This document shows positions 12,801 to 24,695 of a stretch of DNA of 64,000 bases, piece after piece. The DNA is from Oxyruncus cristatus (lineage: Eukaryota; Chordata; Aves; Passeriformes; Cotingidae). The DNA lies in contig VXAY01002814.1 in assembly GCA_013399855.1 (NCBI GenBank), positions 1-64,000 of the forward strand, given 5' to 3'. The translations under genes and the position numbers were made by a program. Position 1 is the stretch's first letter. The number at the start of each line of letters is the position of its first letter. The notes under the pieces were generated by a model. That model did no database searches, was not told where the DNA came from, and was given only the letters and a program-made list of their open reading frames with translations.

Positions 12801-15800
12801 ATTTGTGCTCGAACACTCACACTCCATAAACAAATGGGTTGTAAGATATATTCTTCCTGCAAGCATATCTTCAGCACAACTGAGCAGAGAATTGCATCAA
12901 GACGGTCACGGAGATTGGACCACAAGAACAAAAATCAAGTTCATGTTCTTCAAAATAAAACCCGAAATGGGTATATTAATACAGGTATCCCCTTTTTCAC
13001 CTATCCATCTGTGTTCTCACAGTGTTACAACTACATGGGCTAAAATAAATGCAGGTTTGGTCTGTATCATTTAATTAAAAAGAAAATTCCCACCTTAGCC
13101 TGCAATACAAAACTTGCTTGACTTCCTGTACTGTATTCTTTTCATCCACAAGTTTAGAAGCCATCATGTGAATCCAAATTAGGTGTTTTCCTTTGCTTCC
13201 TCACATCAATTGTCCCTATCTTTTTCACAACATACAATTTCAACTATATGAAATACAGGCCAAAACTCATTTTTAGTTGTTGTAATAACATTTCAACTCA
13301 CCTGTGTTACAGAATTATGCATGCTCCCTCAGCTACTTGTTAGATGCAAAATAAACAACTATGGAACAACTATTTGAAAGACAGTCACAAAAAAATTAGT
13401 GTACACAGAAGCAAGCCAAGACATTTTGTGGTTATTCAGAACGTACAATAAGATACCACTTGAATATCAGTACAACATGGTGTTATCAGAGAAAAGCTGG
13501 CTTTGCTTAGGCAAAAGGCAGGCCACTTGACACACTTTTTAATCAAGATACTCCATAGCACAACAAAAAACATTGCTCCATCACAGTCCTTTACAGCAAG
13601 TCAACACATGGGAGAAGCAGTTGCACAGTGCTGTCACAGCTACTATTCCTCTAAGGGGCCTTTTGTGCACATTCACTTCACGTCAGACCAAGTCCTAACA
13701 CTAGAAATACATGGCAGATGCCAGCCTTTGCTCATGAACATCATTAACTCTAGCAGCAGCGGTAAAAAAATAAAAATCCACTGTCAGAAATAGTATGCTT
13801 CAGTTAGAGGAAAAAAAATTGAAAGCTGCAGAAGGCTTCAGTTGCAAATTTACCTGTGTCAGTGGATAAAATTATTTGAGTAATCTCAGAGCAGCAGAAC
13901 AATTAAAAATCTATTGAAGAAAGATCCTTCTTGCAGGTAGAACTTGCTGCTAACACACAGTGATCTACAGAGCTGAACGTGCCATCTCACCACAACACCC
14001 TCACAAAAGAAACCATTTCCTAATTCTTAATTAGCAAGAGGTAATGAGTTGCATTAGGCAAGTTGCATTGTCTTGTTTTAAGGGCAGGAGGAATATGAAC
14101 AGGATGGCCAATGTCTTGCTGAACAGACTGTTATAGATCAGGAAAAGTGACGGGAGACGCTTAACTGCTGGCATGCAAACACACATGCACCATACTTACC
14201 AGGGCTAAATATGTGCCAGTCTTTGCATTCCTGAATATCAGTGTCACTGTCAAAGTAGATTTTGATTTTTCCACTGTGGGCTCTATTATTGAAAGTTATC
14301 TGAAAATACAGAACTGTATCAGAAACAAGAGTAGCAAGATTGCATTCCAGAAAACAAATTCTGCTAAGTGCTTTGGACACAGTATGTGTTAATATTGTTG
14401 GTCAGGTAAGCTTTAAGAAAGTTGTCACTATAAATGATGGTGTAGATGTAATTTAAGAACATGACGTGTATTGCAAAATAAACAGTATTCCAAGAAGCCA
14501 ACCTCCACATTTAACATTTAGAAGAAGAACAATTCCTTACTCCCTTCTCAGGTTATAAAGTCACAACTTGAACATGTTACAAAACAACACCAGAGCAACA
14601 CCGTTTCAGCAGCCTTTGGGAAGGCGGGCTAAAGGTCAGGACGGGCTCAACTGCATCTTTCTTGCAGTCCCTATAGGAGGATGATACCTACACCTGAGCT
14701 TAAGCTCTCGTTACACAGTGCTGGAAGTGCCATAGCCCATATTCACTTACAGTGTTTTGAAATGCATAGCAGTCAGGCAATTCACGGGCGTGGATTGTCT
14801 GTAGAGCAATGCCTTTCAGCTTGAAGGAGATTTCAACCTGTATAAGCCTGAATGTTTGAAACAGTGTATAAAAATATTTAAATATTGTACAAAATTTAAA
14901 AAAAGTACACACATACACAAATTGCACAAATAATAAAATCCATCATATTAATATGAAAGGACAAGCTGAAATACCAAAAAAAAAAATTTCCCATCACATT
15001 ACCTGTAAAATTCAAGATTGAAAAAAGAAGAGTTCAGCTTCAGTTCTGCCTTCTTACCAGCTAGCTCCTCTGGCTTCAAAAAGACACATTCTGGAAAGAG
15101 GAGAGGAAAAGATATAATCTTAAAAACTTCACATAAAAAGTAGCACAAAACTGAGATAATCAGGGTGTACAGTCTTAATCAAGCAAATATTAATTTTAAG
15201 CAAACCTATCCATACAGAGGCCCAACTAGTGGGGTCAGAAGTAGATTTGTGTATTAACTCCTGAGCAGCTAAGCAGTCAGGATTCAGCTCTGAGAGGCAG
15301 TAAGGACACACACCCACTGATGGTACAGACTGAGCAGCACCCAGAATTCTGTATTTGAACCTTCTGCACAGAGTGGGGGGAGCTGTGCTAAAAAAAAAAC
15401 CAACCGAACAAAAAACCAAACCAAAACAACAACAACAAACAAAACCAACCAACCAACCAACACCCCTAAAAAAACCCCCAACAAACACCAAAAACCTCTC
15501 CCACACCATCAACCCTAAAGATCTCTACAAACCAATGACAGTGTCTGAAGAGAGCCTCTTATAATCTGCACAGGTGCCATTTCTAGATAGGTACTAAAAA
15601 CCAAGAGGGAAATAGACAAGAGGTGTGGGAACTTTCCTGTAACTGCCACACAAAAAGCTATTGCTTTTAAGCTTTACTGATATAGCATTAGAATATAAGT
15701 ACTCCACAGGAAGACATTTTTCAAGTACAACAGTATCACACCTGTTTCAGTAGAAACATCTATGTTCAGCGTATCATTGGAAGGAAGCATTGCACCTCTC

Positions 15801-18800
15801 TTGTACTGTTGTTTACAGACTTTTAAACCTGATCCTTCATGCTCATAACCAAGCATCCCCAGGGATATGTTCTTTAAATGCCTGTACTAGTTTAGAAACA
15901 AAAACAGAAGTGGAAGTTAGAGATAGTCATCTTTTTTGCATTATATATTAAATTGCAACCTCAAAGTTCTGCGTATCAATACAGGTTTTTACCTTAAAAA
16001 AAAAAAATGTTTATTTTCACATAAAAGTTTCCCATGAGATGGGAGTCCCATGACTCAGTTTACAGACTAGAGAGCTACTGGCCACTAATTAGTAGTCATA
16101 GGCATCCTGGTGACACAGTGACCATGAGCCCTGTACCTACTGGCTCCCTGCAAATGATCACGGATGTGCCAGACAGAAAGCCAGTAGACAGCTTTTAATT
16201 AGACGCTTCAATGCAGTATTGCTGCTAACCACACACACTCCAGGGATATCTTATGCTTTCATGAAAGTGATAGTTATCACACCACTTGAAACTTGATCAC
16301 TTTACATATAATCCAAGGCACACTTCTTACCAAATCCATGCCAAGATCAAACCCAAAGCTGCTCCCTGTGTGACTACAGAAGAGGGAAGTCACGTGTTCA
16401 CTGTATAACCAGCAACCAAGGAACATACACAGAGCTTGAGCAGCCTCCAAACATAATTTAACCTGCCTGCTTTACAGAAGCACAGAAGCAGCTGAAAACA
16501 TGCCTATGAGGAAGGTACTTACGTTTTCCACTTAATCCAAATACAGCACAAGTCACCTTCTTTATACATTTGGAAAACAAGGACTAAAAGTGGAAGCAAA
16601 TAAAGCTGTGCCAAAGCAAGCATTGTCCAAACACGGATCAGCCCTGAGCATCACCAAGACTTCATTTAAGGCCAGTCCTCTCTTGTCTTGCCTTCCACAC
16701 ATTCTGGGTGTCTACTGTCTACCCTCTGATCCCTGGACTCACATGTTCCAGTCCTGCACAAATGAGGCAAGCCCCTGGAGCACAGCTCTTCTGGTTGCCC
16801 TTGGCTCCTCAACAGCTGAGAACATCAATGACTAACCATGCAGGGAGTTGCCTTCCAGCTCAGCTTCCCATCAGCTAACATTGTCCAAGAGAAGCCAGAC
16901 AGACCCATGGCCTTTTGAGGAAGAAAGCATCAACACAATAGTTGATTAGTTTTTATCATTACCACACCTAGTGAAAGAGCTCAGGGCAGTGTACAGCTCT
17001 GGTCTGCTCTCAAGAAAGCGTTTAGCTTTTCAGAGGCCTGAACTAAGTCAGGCAAGGTTTCATATTCCTTAAAAAAAAAATTGTTCAGCTGGTTTTGATA
17101 CAGATTAGTCCATTTCCCCCTTCAACATGAATTTTTTTATTATGCATCATTCAGTGTCATCCTATTTCCCCCTTCTATGGACATTATGGCCACTAGCCCA
17201 TCTTGTGGGGTACAAAATCCCACCAGTCATTAACAGCCACATGCTCCATGTCCAAAAGGAACTGCAGCAGAAACTACCACACTTCTACCACACTTCTATC
17301 CAAAGCTCTGCCTTGCAGTGCTGCTTCGAGTACTCACAGCTGAGCTTGCAACAAGTTTAGACAGCCCAGAAGAAAATGCACGGCCTCTGTACCCCCTCAA
17401 TCTGACTAAGGCAGGTCAAGTGAGTGGAAACAGTAGTTAGTCACAGCTCTTCACCCCTCTGAGGACATCTCCAGATCACTGCCTGCAGCAGCCATTGCTC
17501 TGTCCACGTGTGCTCTCAGGCTCTGCCCTCCTGACAGCACAGCATGTGGCACTGGGTTACCCATGTGCCACTTTCAAACAACTATGCAAAACTAAAAGCA
17601 AGATCCCTGTTTAAACATTTCTAAGCAGCCCCAGACAGAGCAGGCAGCAGGACATCCTGGTCCTACAGCCTCTGCCACAGGGCAGGGCACAAGAGTAACA
17701 ACTTCACACAGCTTCCTCATAATAGAATCTTCCAGATTGAACCCAGTAGAGAAGCAAGAAAAACCTGTGTACTCTTCCAAGTGTAAAAGTATTTTTGAGT
17801 TTTTCTGTTGTTGGTTTGTTGTTATATTTGTAGCTGTGCACTACTAATATCTTCCGCAGTATCATATTCTTCCGCTTTACCCACCCAATCATGCATTTCA
17901 AAATAAAACTCAAAACAAAACATCCAAATCCATGGCTTCTAGCTGCCCATCTCAAAATAAAAAAACCCTTGCTTTTAGCTTAGGAGCCATCTGGTTTGGC
18001 TCTTCCCAGAATGCACCCTTTAAAAAACAAACAAAAGTAGCACTAGTCATAAAATTCACCCGTAGGCATGCTTTTTGAATTCTTACAACACTAAAGCACA
18101 CAGATTGTGCAGGTTAAATCTCCTTAAAGGATATGACTACATTTATACCACATTGACATCTTATGAAGAGACCTTTTTGTGATGCCTGTGTCACACACTG
18201 GCTCATTCTTGAGGATACAAAGCTATTATTTCTCTACTTTCTTGTATCTGGACTTCACCTCAGCCTTAGTGCCTACAAAAGAAGGAAAGGGAGACAAAGC
18301 AAGCAAGGAAGTAAAAAAAGCGCAGTTTATTGCAGAAACAGTGGCAATGTTGAGAGTTCAAAGAGAGACTGAGAAAACTACTTCACTGCTCATTTAACAT
18401 GCCAGGAGTGAGAGTCCAGCACCACAGAGCAGCACATTTGATCTGCTGATGGCTCTGCTGTAACGCAGAGAACACGGGAGCAAAGAGCCCCGACATGACT
18501 GGGTGTTTAAGAATGAGGTACAGCCCTTCGCTCCCCTGCAAATCCCAGATGTTGCCGGGCACAGCTGGCAGTGGCAACACTACTTTAATCCAAGCACCAG
18601 AGCTGATGTCCCAAGGCCACTGAAAATGAAGGGAAGTTTAAAGTCACTTTCCATTCATCCAGGGTTAATAATTTCTGGGCTTATCATCATCCCCAAACAC
18701 AAGAGACGTTTCATATTCCACAGGCAGTAATTCACGTAATAACTTCTGAATGTATTAATATTAAATACAAAAAAGTTTACTGAATTTTCATCCTAGATTT

Positions 18801-21371
18801 GTTCACTTTCCTCTGAAAATTGTAAAGGAACTGTTCTTTAAAATACCATCCCTAACCGGGGCAAGTTCCCCTACAGTCCTGGAAGTACTGTATTACTCAT
18901 TCTGAGGCCTCTGGTGCTTACTACAAAGCTGCAATTCAGTATGGCTGTAAGCACAAATTTTTTGAATACCATGCATAGGTATATTCAGGCCCACAGGTCT
19001 TCAAAGTAAGACCTAAACCAAGGTTTTAGTTCATGCAAGATGACAGATTTTCAAACTTTCTGGATTTTGGTATTATCCACTACCCGAATAAAATTCCGGT
19101 TTGGATTCATCTCCCAGAGACAAAAATGCAGACAACTGCACACAAATTTCAGGACACCAGATCTACACTGATTTGCTGAAATATCAAAACTGAAATCCAA
19201 CAATGGAAACAGAAAACTAGAACCTTAGCAGAAGTTTATAGCTATAGCTTCAGCTTTAACATAGTTATAAACACACACACACACACGTACCTGATTAATA
19301 ACATAAAAAATGCTATCATAAGCATCCTGTTGTGTGTATATACTGCAGCTGTAGTCATCTTCATCAACTCCAGAATAGCCTTTCAGGAATAGGTGTTTGA
19401 AAGCAACAGTGTTTTCCTCTTTGAATGAGACCACCAATTGGTTACTCAAACCAAAATAAACAAGCTGACAAAAGAGAAAAAAAAAGAAAAAAACCCACAC
19501 ACATTTGTATTTTGAATACTGGTCAAGCAGCAGCACTTTGGGAACAGCTCTCAATTATAGTAAATACAAAGCAGACAGGTGCCTGTCGCTGTAACTCTGC
19601 TACGATAAGCGCAAAGAACATGTTAGCTAATGCCATAAGACTACTAAAGTCAAGGCTACCACATTCAGGGTAAGAGAAACATAAATCTGATTCCAAAACT
19701 TACAGCAACTGAATGGACAGCTACATCACATGCAACTTTTACATATCCTGGACCAACAACTCTAACCGGAATTTGCTGAAATCTTTCTGGAGGATGCAAA
19801 CGGCTGATGAGCTAACTTAAGAGCACAGCCTGCTACCCCTGAAATGCTCTGTTTTGCTAGGGGACAAATCCCTGCACCTTTTCTACCTCTGGCATGGCAC
19901 AGGGTTAGAGCAGATCTATGTGGTACCCTACAGCAACAAAAAGTATCCAGACTCAGATGCTGATTAAGGAGGCTGTAAAAAGAAGCCACGGCAGACAGAA
20001 GAGCTACTGCTGAAGCCATGTGTTGCCCTGCCATATGGACATTCCCATTCTCTCCCCCACCCCCCCCATCATCACCAAGGAAAGTAAACAGAACCTAGAA
20101 GCTGAAAAACCAAGCAAGAAGAGTTTCTTCATAGGCACAGGAGCAGGAGGATACCCCAAGCCCTAAACTGCTAACCCTTCATCCTAGGTTTGAAATGCTT
20201 ACAAGCAGTAAAGGTGAACCTGTCTCATTACTGCAGGGAGTTTCCAAGCCCCACAAGACTCTGACAAAAGTAGGGTAGAAGAAAGAGTGAGAAACTGCAA
20301 CAAAAAAACTGAACTTTTGCCTAGAAAGACCAACCATCAAATCCTATTCCTGCCTGTGGACAAAGCCCCATCAGGATTTGGGCACAGCACAGCAGCAACA
20401 GAGGCCAGACCCCATGAAGTGGGGCCAGAGAGCCTGTCACAGTCAATAAAACACTGGGACACATGAGCCGGGGTTATGCTTCATTTTAGTGGGCCAATCA
20501 AGCACAAACCTGGAATCCTACAATTCAGCACATATATTTAGCTGTTCTTGCAAATTGTCAGATGTCCATTCAGAAAAAATAACTTCTGATACACGTGTGT
20601 CCCATTTTGCTTCCCTCCACGTCCAGTCACTATTTATTAATGAACTGTAAAATAACCAACTACACTGTGACACCAGCGCAGCTTAAAAATACTCTCTTCT
20701 TTGCCTCTACTTGGTACCTCAAACAGTACCCAACCGTTCAAATGCATTATTTGATGACAGAAGCAAGAGGCACATCCAGTTCCTGTAGCCCAGTCAGCCC
20801 ATCATCGCCCCAGACCATAGCATTTCCACATTGAACATGTACATTTCAAGTTTCTGATTACATATCAGAAAATATCACTTTTGAAATAGTCCAGCGAAAC
20901 TATAATCTAAGAACACGACAACAAACCTGAAGACAGTGCTGGATGTACAGGGAAGAGTACTTTCAATAACACCGAGTTGAGTAAAAAGCAAAATACTTGG
21001 TCAAATACTGCTCCAGAATCTCCAGGAGGCTTTTGTAACCTATGTTATTCTTCCCCCTTGAAACACCTTTCATAATATTTTTTCTTTGTGGACTGAAGTG
21101 GGAATTTCAAGTCAGTAACAAACATCCAGGGATGGCAAAGGCCCAGAACCACGTACCTGCTTCTCTTGCACATCATTGCTACTCTCATTCAGAGTAAAAA
21201 CAAAGCATTACCTGTGTAGTGACCATAAGTATCTTCAAAATCTGCAAAGCCAGTTTCCATGGTATCTGACGTCTTGCTCTGTATTTTTCACATGGGTTCA
21301 TGAAGTAAAACTTCAAATCCTCTTTCAAAGCCATCTCTTTCAGATCTAAATCTGACTCAGTCACCATATTT
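3849..21371 (-). CDS. MCOLN2: Mucolipin-2 (TRPML2) cation channel, 13 coding exons
   Basis: Endolysosomal and recycling-endosome TRP cation channel, Ca2+-permeable and opened by PI(3,5)P2 in the family. Joining 21371-21212, 19464-19291, 15886-15742, 15090-15003, 14847-14751, 14299-14200, 12721-12606, 11206-11057, 9761-9660, 9535-9413, 6547-6341, 4998-4883 and 3888-3849 keeps one open frame. From the ATG at 21367 it gives 537 residues (human TRPML2 is about 566). Seen: basic YRARRQ patch (29-34), S1 (about 37-60), luminal domain (about 61-250), S2-S5 in separate exons, filter NGDD (433-436), S6 (about 455-482), CCC tail (about 521-523) and acidic SDDDLILI end. An upstream exon in the CpG island probably adds N-terminal residues, because the 21371 exon starts mid-codon and stays open before the ATG. 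Identity as MCOLN2 rather than MCOLN3 comes from the GVDEDDYSC loop, the tail and gene order. Confidence 0.96.
4883..4998 (-). CDS. MCOLN2: MCOLN2 exon 13, cytosolic C-terminus with CCC
   Basis: Acceptor ttctttcag, donor gtcagt. It encodes [15 protein letters not shown] and onward to FFCCCR. The Cys cluster is the probable palmitoylation site described for mucolipins. Confidence 0.93.
6341..6547 (-). CDS. MCOLN2: MCOLN2 exon 12, pore helix, NGDD filter and S6
   Basis: 69 codons in phase 0, residues 418-486. It holds the pore sequence [15 protein letters not shown] and the S6 segment [18 protein letters not shown]. The NGDD selectivity filter is intact. The length equals the matching MCOLN3 exon (207). 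Confidence 0.97.
8788..9155 (-). mobile_element. CR1 LINE 3' fragment
   Basis: The plus strand shows the reverse complement of a CR1 3' region: it begins with a GGAGGGACCCTTAAGGATCATC-like block and runs on through 'cctgttccagcacccaatca', 'taacctaaacctcccctgg' and 'aggtctcccctcagtcctct'. The element therefore points along the minus strand, the same direction as MCOLN2, in its intron 11. It is 5'-truncated, and the edges are approximate. Confidence 0.88.
9413..9535 (-). CDS. MCOLN2: MCOLN2 exon 11, S5
   Basis: 41 codons in phase 0, [16 protein letters not shown] through [11 protein letters not shown], the S5 helix leading to the pore. The length (123) equals the MCOLN3 counterpart. Confidence 0.96.
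9660..9761 (-). CDS. MCOLN2: MCOLN2 exon 10, S4
   Basis: 34 codons, [20 protein letters not shown] and on to [10 protein letters not shown], flanked by ctcag and gtaagg. This is the voltage-sensor-like S4 helix of mucolipins, which carries few charges. Confidence 0.96.
10452..10560. repeat. A/C-rich low-complexity tract
   Basis: A18 followed by (CAAAA), (CAC)n and CAAACAAA units. It lies in MCOLN2 intron 10, so the transcript strand reads G/U-rich. The flanking 117-codon minus-strand frame is an artefact of this composition. Confidence 0.85.
11057..11206 (-). CDS. MCOLN2: MCOLN2 exon 9, S2-S3 linker and S3
   Basis: 50 codons, [20 protein letters not shown] and on through the S3 helix to LKMEIKAK. 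The length (150) equals the MCOLN3 exon. The basic EKYKRR linker sits in the region that contacts phosphoinositide in TRPML structures. Confidence 0.95.
12606..12721 (-). CDS. MCOLN2: MCOLN2 exon 8, S2
   Basis: Encodes [18 protein letters not shown] and on through [17 protein letters not shown]. It is 116 bases, three more than the MCOLN3 counterpart (113). The extra codon falls at the 5' junction (Leu before QKN), so the acceptor choice there could be checked. Confidence 0.92.
14200..14299 (-). CDS. MCOLN2: MCOLN2 exon 7, distal luminal domain
   Basis: 33 codons plus one base: [19 protein letters not shown] through [10 protein letters not shown], part of the polycystin-mucolipin luminal domain. 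The length (100) equals the MCOLN3 exon. Donor gtaagt. Confidence 0.95.
14751..14847 (-). CDS. MCOLN2: MCOLN2 exon 6, luminal domain
   Basis: 97 bases: [20 protein letters not shown] and on to [12 protein letters not shown], with the conserved RELPDCY motif. The first base completes the split Arg codon. Confidence 0.95.
15003..15090 (-). CDS. MCOLN2: MCOLN2 exon 5, luminal domain
   Basis: 88 bases: (E)[20 protein letters not shown] and on to FFNLEFY(R). It contains NSS, an N-glycosylation sequon facing the lumen. It is three bases longer than its MCOLN3 counterpart (85). Confidence 0.92.
15388..15500. repeat. A/C-rich low-complexity tract with (CAAC)/(CCAA) units
   Basis: A/C-rich sequence, including CAACAACAACAAAC and CCAACCAACCAACCAAC, in MCOLN2 intron 4. 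It reads G/T-rich on the transcript strand, like the tract at 10452. The long frames on both strands here follow from composition. Confidence 0.85.
15742..15886 (-). CDS. MCOLN2: MCOLN2 exon 4, luminal domain
   Basis: 48 codons plus one base: [20 protein letters not shown], then [11 protein letters not shown] and [14 protein letters not shown]. It carries luminal Cys and two sequons (NIS, NDT). It replaces the human YHQLKDITLGTLGY region. Confidence 0.94.
19272..19286. repeat. (AC)n microsatellite beside a splice donor
   Basis: A run of seven AC dinucleotides just inside intron 3 of MCOLN2, a few bases from the donor at 19289-19290. It is short and unremarkable. Confidence 0.7.
19291..19464 (-). 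CDS. MCOLN2: MCOLN2 exon 3, end of S1 and luminal pore loop
   Basis: 58 codons in phase 0: [40 protein letters not shown] and on to YVINQ. The acidic GVDEDD stretch is the luminal pore loop, whose aspartates tune block by Ca2+ and protons in the family. Confidence 0.96.
21212..21371 (-). CDS. MCOLN2: MCOLN2 exon 2, N-terminus and start of S1
   Basis: Acceptor ggcag, donor gtaatg. From the ATG at 21367-21365 it encodes [33 protein letters not shown] and S1. The exon is also open upstream of this ATG, giving (R)NM, which aligns with human RNAM. Translation may therefore begin in exon 1, or at this ATG for a shorter form. Confidence 0.93.
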
Positions 21372-24148
21372 CTGCCATAAATAACATATTAATTAGAAAC
21401 CAACAGAATACTTTGACAGACAATTTCCTCAATGCAGTTTCACCTCAGATCACCACATGACATCAAAAGTCTGGAATAGTTTTCTATTTGTTTTACAGCA
21501 AAATGCAGAAAATATTTCCCTATGATCACATAATTAAAAATCATTCAACCACATTAGATCATCAGAACAGCATTTAGACAAATAACTATCAGGAGACAGG
21601 TATAAATAAGAGTATCTGTAATAGCAATGTAAAGTCTACATTTCTCTCTTTCTTGAAAATACATATTTGAAACAAATATGTGTTCTGTTTCAAATATATT
21701 AACACATCTGTCTGAATAATCCACATTCTACACGCAGAAAAAGGTGTCTTAAACACCCAGAGCAGGCTTTGCACGCATTTCTGTTATTAACATGCAGTTT
21801 TCAGGGCTAAATTCATAGCCATTTATTTATTTAAATATCTGGGCACGTACAAATCAGAGGACCAAGCACAGAGGACTGTTGTTGTAAGTGTCTTAAATCA
21901 CCTTATGTTTCTCCTTCTCATCTGAATGGGACATTGAAAACTTTCCCCTTCTCCCAATCATTTTAACCCTATCTTCCAGTACCGTAATTTTCAGAACTTT
22001 CCTGTTTCACATGCAGATCAGAAACTCGTAATTTTTCTCCGCCCTTTATGTGTTAAGAGGCTTATATTTGACACTGACTGATTATCAGCCCCATTTAGTC
22101 TTCAGAACACCATTCCCAATGTCCTGAATTTTATAAAGGATAACTTTTTCTCTCAGGGTCAAAACCAAAAGTTTCCAGATGCATTTTTACTTTTTGTGTT
22201 CTCATCTGTCCTAAGTGTACAGTTATTTAAGCCGAAACTGTAGACTGCAAAGCACATCTGATTTGCTAGAACCAGCTGTCCTGCAAGAAGAGAAATTTAA
22301 GTCAAGAAAATACAGTGAAGTTAACACTGTGGTGTTTCCTCAGAAGAGGAAGTGAGAAAAACAAAAAATCTGTTTTAACATTAGAAGTTCAAAAGTCATC
22401 CTTATTACACAGCCTTAAATCAATCGATCATGAAGATGATGGGAGGTAAAATTATTTTGGTTTTTGAGGTAGGAAAAACAAGGGAAGTTTTTAAGAAAAA
22501 GAAACGGTGAACTGCATCTCTATTTAAATTTATACTAAAAACATATTGGACTAGCTTAAATAAAGTTTAAGATACAAAAACTTTGAAAAATATAAACACA
22601 CCTGACAGAAACGCACATGATAATTATTTCTGGGAGCACTGTCCAAGGAAACAGGTACATACACACTTCAGTCCTGCATTGACACCCAAAGACATCGCTG
22701 CTCCTGAACAAGCTTCTCTTGAACAGGCAGAAACATTTGTGTGGGTACACAATGAACAGAGTGAAAGTCATAGGAGTAGGTGGGAAAGAAAGAGGGAAGC
22801 TGGATCTGGTTGAGAATTAAAGCATGAGGGTATGACATAAGGACCACTCCAAGACTTCAGCAAAATCCTCCCCCCAGGCTTCCAGTAAAAGTATATCAAA
22901 AGTGACAAATCGCTAAAAAGAGTGCAAACAAACAAAAAACTGTTGGACTTTGTGTTCCAATATTGAACAGCTGTTCTGTGGTGTAGTATTTAAGAAATAA
23001 TTCATCTGGCAACAGCTCAAATACAGCAATTGTTTTTCAATCAATTCATTTCTAGGATAGATTCAAAATTACATCTAAATAGACTGCATTAAATCTGCAG
23101 AACTGGAACCTTCAACCAAAGCATTAAATAAGTTTAAAAGCTCCAAGAGATTAACAGTGACAACTATCTAGTTCTACCAAATGGCTATTAGGCTGATAAT
23201 CTAAAAATAATCCAAATAAAGCACCTAGCTCAAAACAGAGAAATTAAACAATTCAATTCAGATGCACTAGTGTAATTCACACCTCTCAATAGGTTTCCAT
23301 AGTATATTTGTAAAGCATTGACAGAAGCAAATTTTTTGTGAATGAAGACTAACTCCACTATGCATGTTTAGATGCATATCCGGGTGTCATGTGTCACATA
23401 TAATTGTTACTAACTCTGTTCTAACAGCTGCATTACTTCAACCACCATTGCTGTGGCTGGTAGGTCAGTCTGTTCAGAAAACATTTTGTAGCGAGACACT
23501 TCAGGCGCTTAAGAATTCTGCTTAAGGAAGAGGTTTCAGCAGTAAGGACTACAATTTGCAGCTACCTACTCATGAAACAGGCTTTTAATACTTAGCTCTT
23601 CACCTAACAGAAAAAGCCCCATTGCATCAAGTAGCTAACATACACTTAGTAAGTGAGCACAGTCACTTTTTTTTAATGAGTAACTCACTACTGAAGCAAC
23701 ACTAACAGTGTCCATCAGAGCTCCAGATCAGAAACATTTAGATATTTGAGCTCCACCTCTTGAAGAGGTATTAACGAGATTGAGGAGGTGTTAAGGGGGG
23801 AAGAAGGAGAGGAAAATAGGGGGAAAAAAAAAAATAACACCGAGTTGAGTTCCACGTATCAGCCTGCGCTTCAGCTTCACGATCTCTAACTAAGCTCAGC
23901 ACTCGCCTGAAGGAGGACATCGCCTCGCGCTTCTCAGGAAAGCGAGCTTGGAAACTTAGGGAAAAGCCCTCCTGTGCAGAGCTGCCAAGGTCACCCAGGG
24001 CTCGGCTGCCGCGGGAGGAGCCGCCGCAGCCCCCGCGCAGCCGGACCAGGGAACACACGGACCGCTCCGTGCCCTCCGTGCCCCGGCACGGCAGCGGCCG
24101 AGCCTCGCCGCTGCTCACCAGCCTCCCCGGCGGGAGGACAGGACCTAC

Positions 24149-24606
24149 CTGATGCAGCAGACCCAATTAAGAGCTTGGAGCAGCACCTCCGCCCGCTGCG
24201 CCCCCAGCCCCTCCGCAGGGGCCGCCCCCGGGGCAGGGGGCACGCCCGCTATCGCGACCCCGCCGGCGGGACGGGCCCGACCCCCGGCCCGGGGCGCTGC
24301 GCTCCCTCCCGCAGCCGCTGGCGAAGGAGCGCCCTGACCCCCCTCCCTCCGGGCGGGNNNNNNNNNNNNNNNNNNNNNNNNNNNNNNNNNNNNNNNNNNN
24401 NNNNNNNNNNNNNNNNNNNNNNNNNNNNNNNNNNNNNNNNNNNNNNNNNNNNNNNNNNNNNNNNNNNNNNNNNNNNNNNNNNACTTGAGCGAGATCTCCA
24501 TGGGGCCGCGGGGCTCGGCCGCTGCCCGGGCAGGGCAGGGTAGGGTAGGGTAGGGCAGGGCTCCGGCAGTCCGCGGGGGCCGACGGGAGGAGCGGGGGCC
24601 GCGCAA
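24149..24606 (-). CDS. MCOLN2: Candidate MCOLN2 first exon, interrupted by gap
   Basis: A minus-strand frame stays open from the gap to the donor CAG|gtaggt. It ends LNWVCCI plus AG, which joins exon 2 in phase to make Arg-Asn-Met, as in human TRPML2 (RNAM). A possible start, MEISLK, lies just upstream of the gap. The amino-acid composition is GC-driven and does not resemble the human N-terminus, so the exon could be 5' UTR with translation starting in exon 2. Confidence 0.3.
24358..24482. other. Assembly gap (125 N)
   Basis: A run of N in the middle of the MCOLN2 CpG island, flanked by very GC-rich sequence. Part of the promoter or first exon is missing. Confidence 1.
24528..24560 (+). repeat. 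Seven GGG tracts with 2-base loops (G-quadruplex candidate)
   Basis: GGG at 24528, 24533, 24538, 24543, 24548, 24553 and 24558, each separated by CA or TA. It is a perfect G3N2 register, longer than needed for one quadruplex, on the strand opposite to the MCOLN2 transcript. Confidence 0.85.
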
Positions 24607-24689
24607 CCCCGTCCCGCCGCCGAACCCCGCTCGCTGCCCCGCGGGCCGCGCCGCCTTTATGGGCCCGGCGGAGGAGGGCGCCCGCTGCC

Positions 24690-24695
24690 CACGTG
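24690..24695. promoter_or_regulatory. CACGTG E-box in the MCOLN2 island
   Basis: Palindromic CACGTG with GCC/CCC flanks. This is the core bound by TFEB/TFE3/MITF and by MYC/USF; the flanks do not match the full CLEAR decamer. Confidence 0.4.

Noticed and set aside
16386..16396. Another GTCACGTG in an MCOLN2 intron
   Set aside because: Single short motif far from a promoter; expected by chance at this scale.
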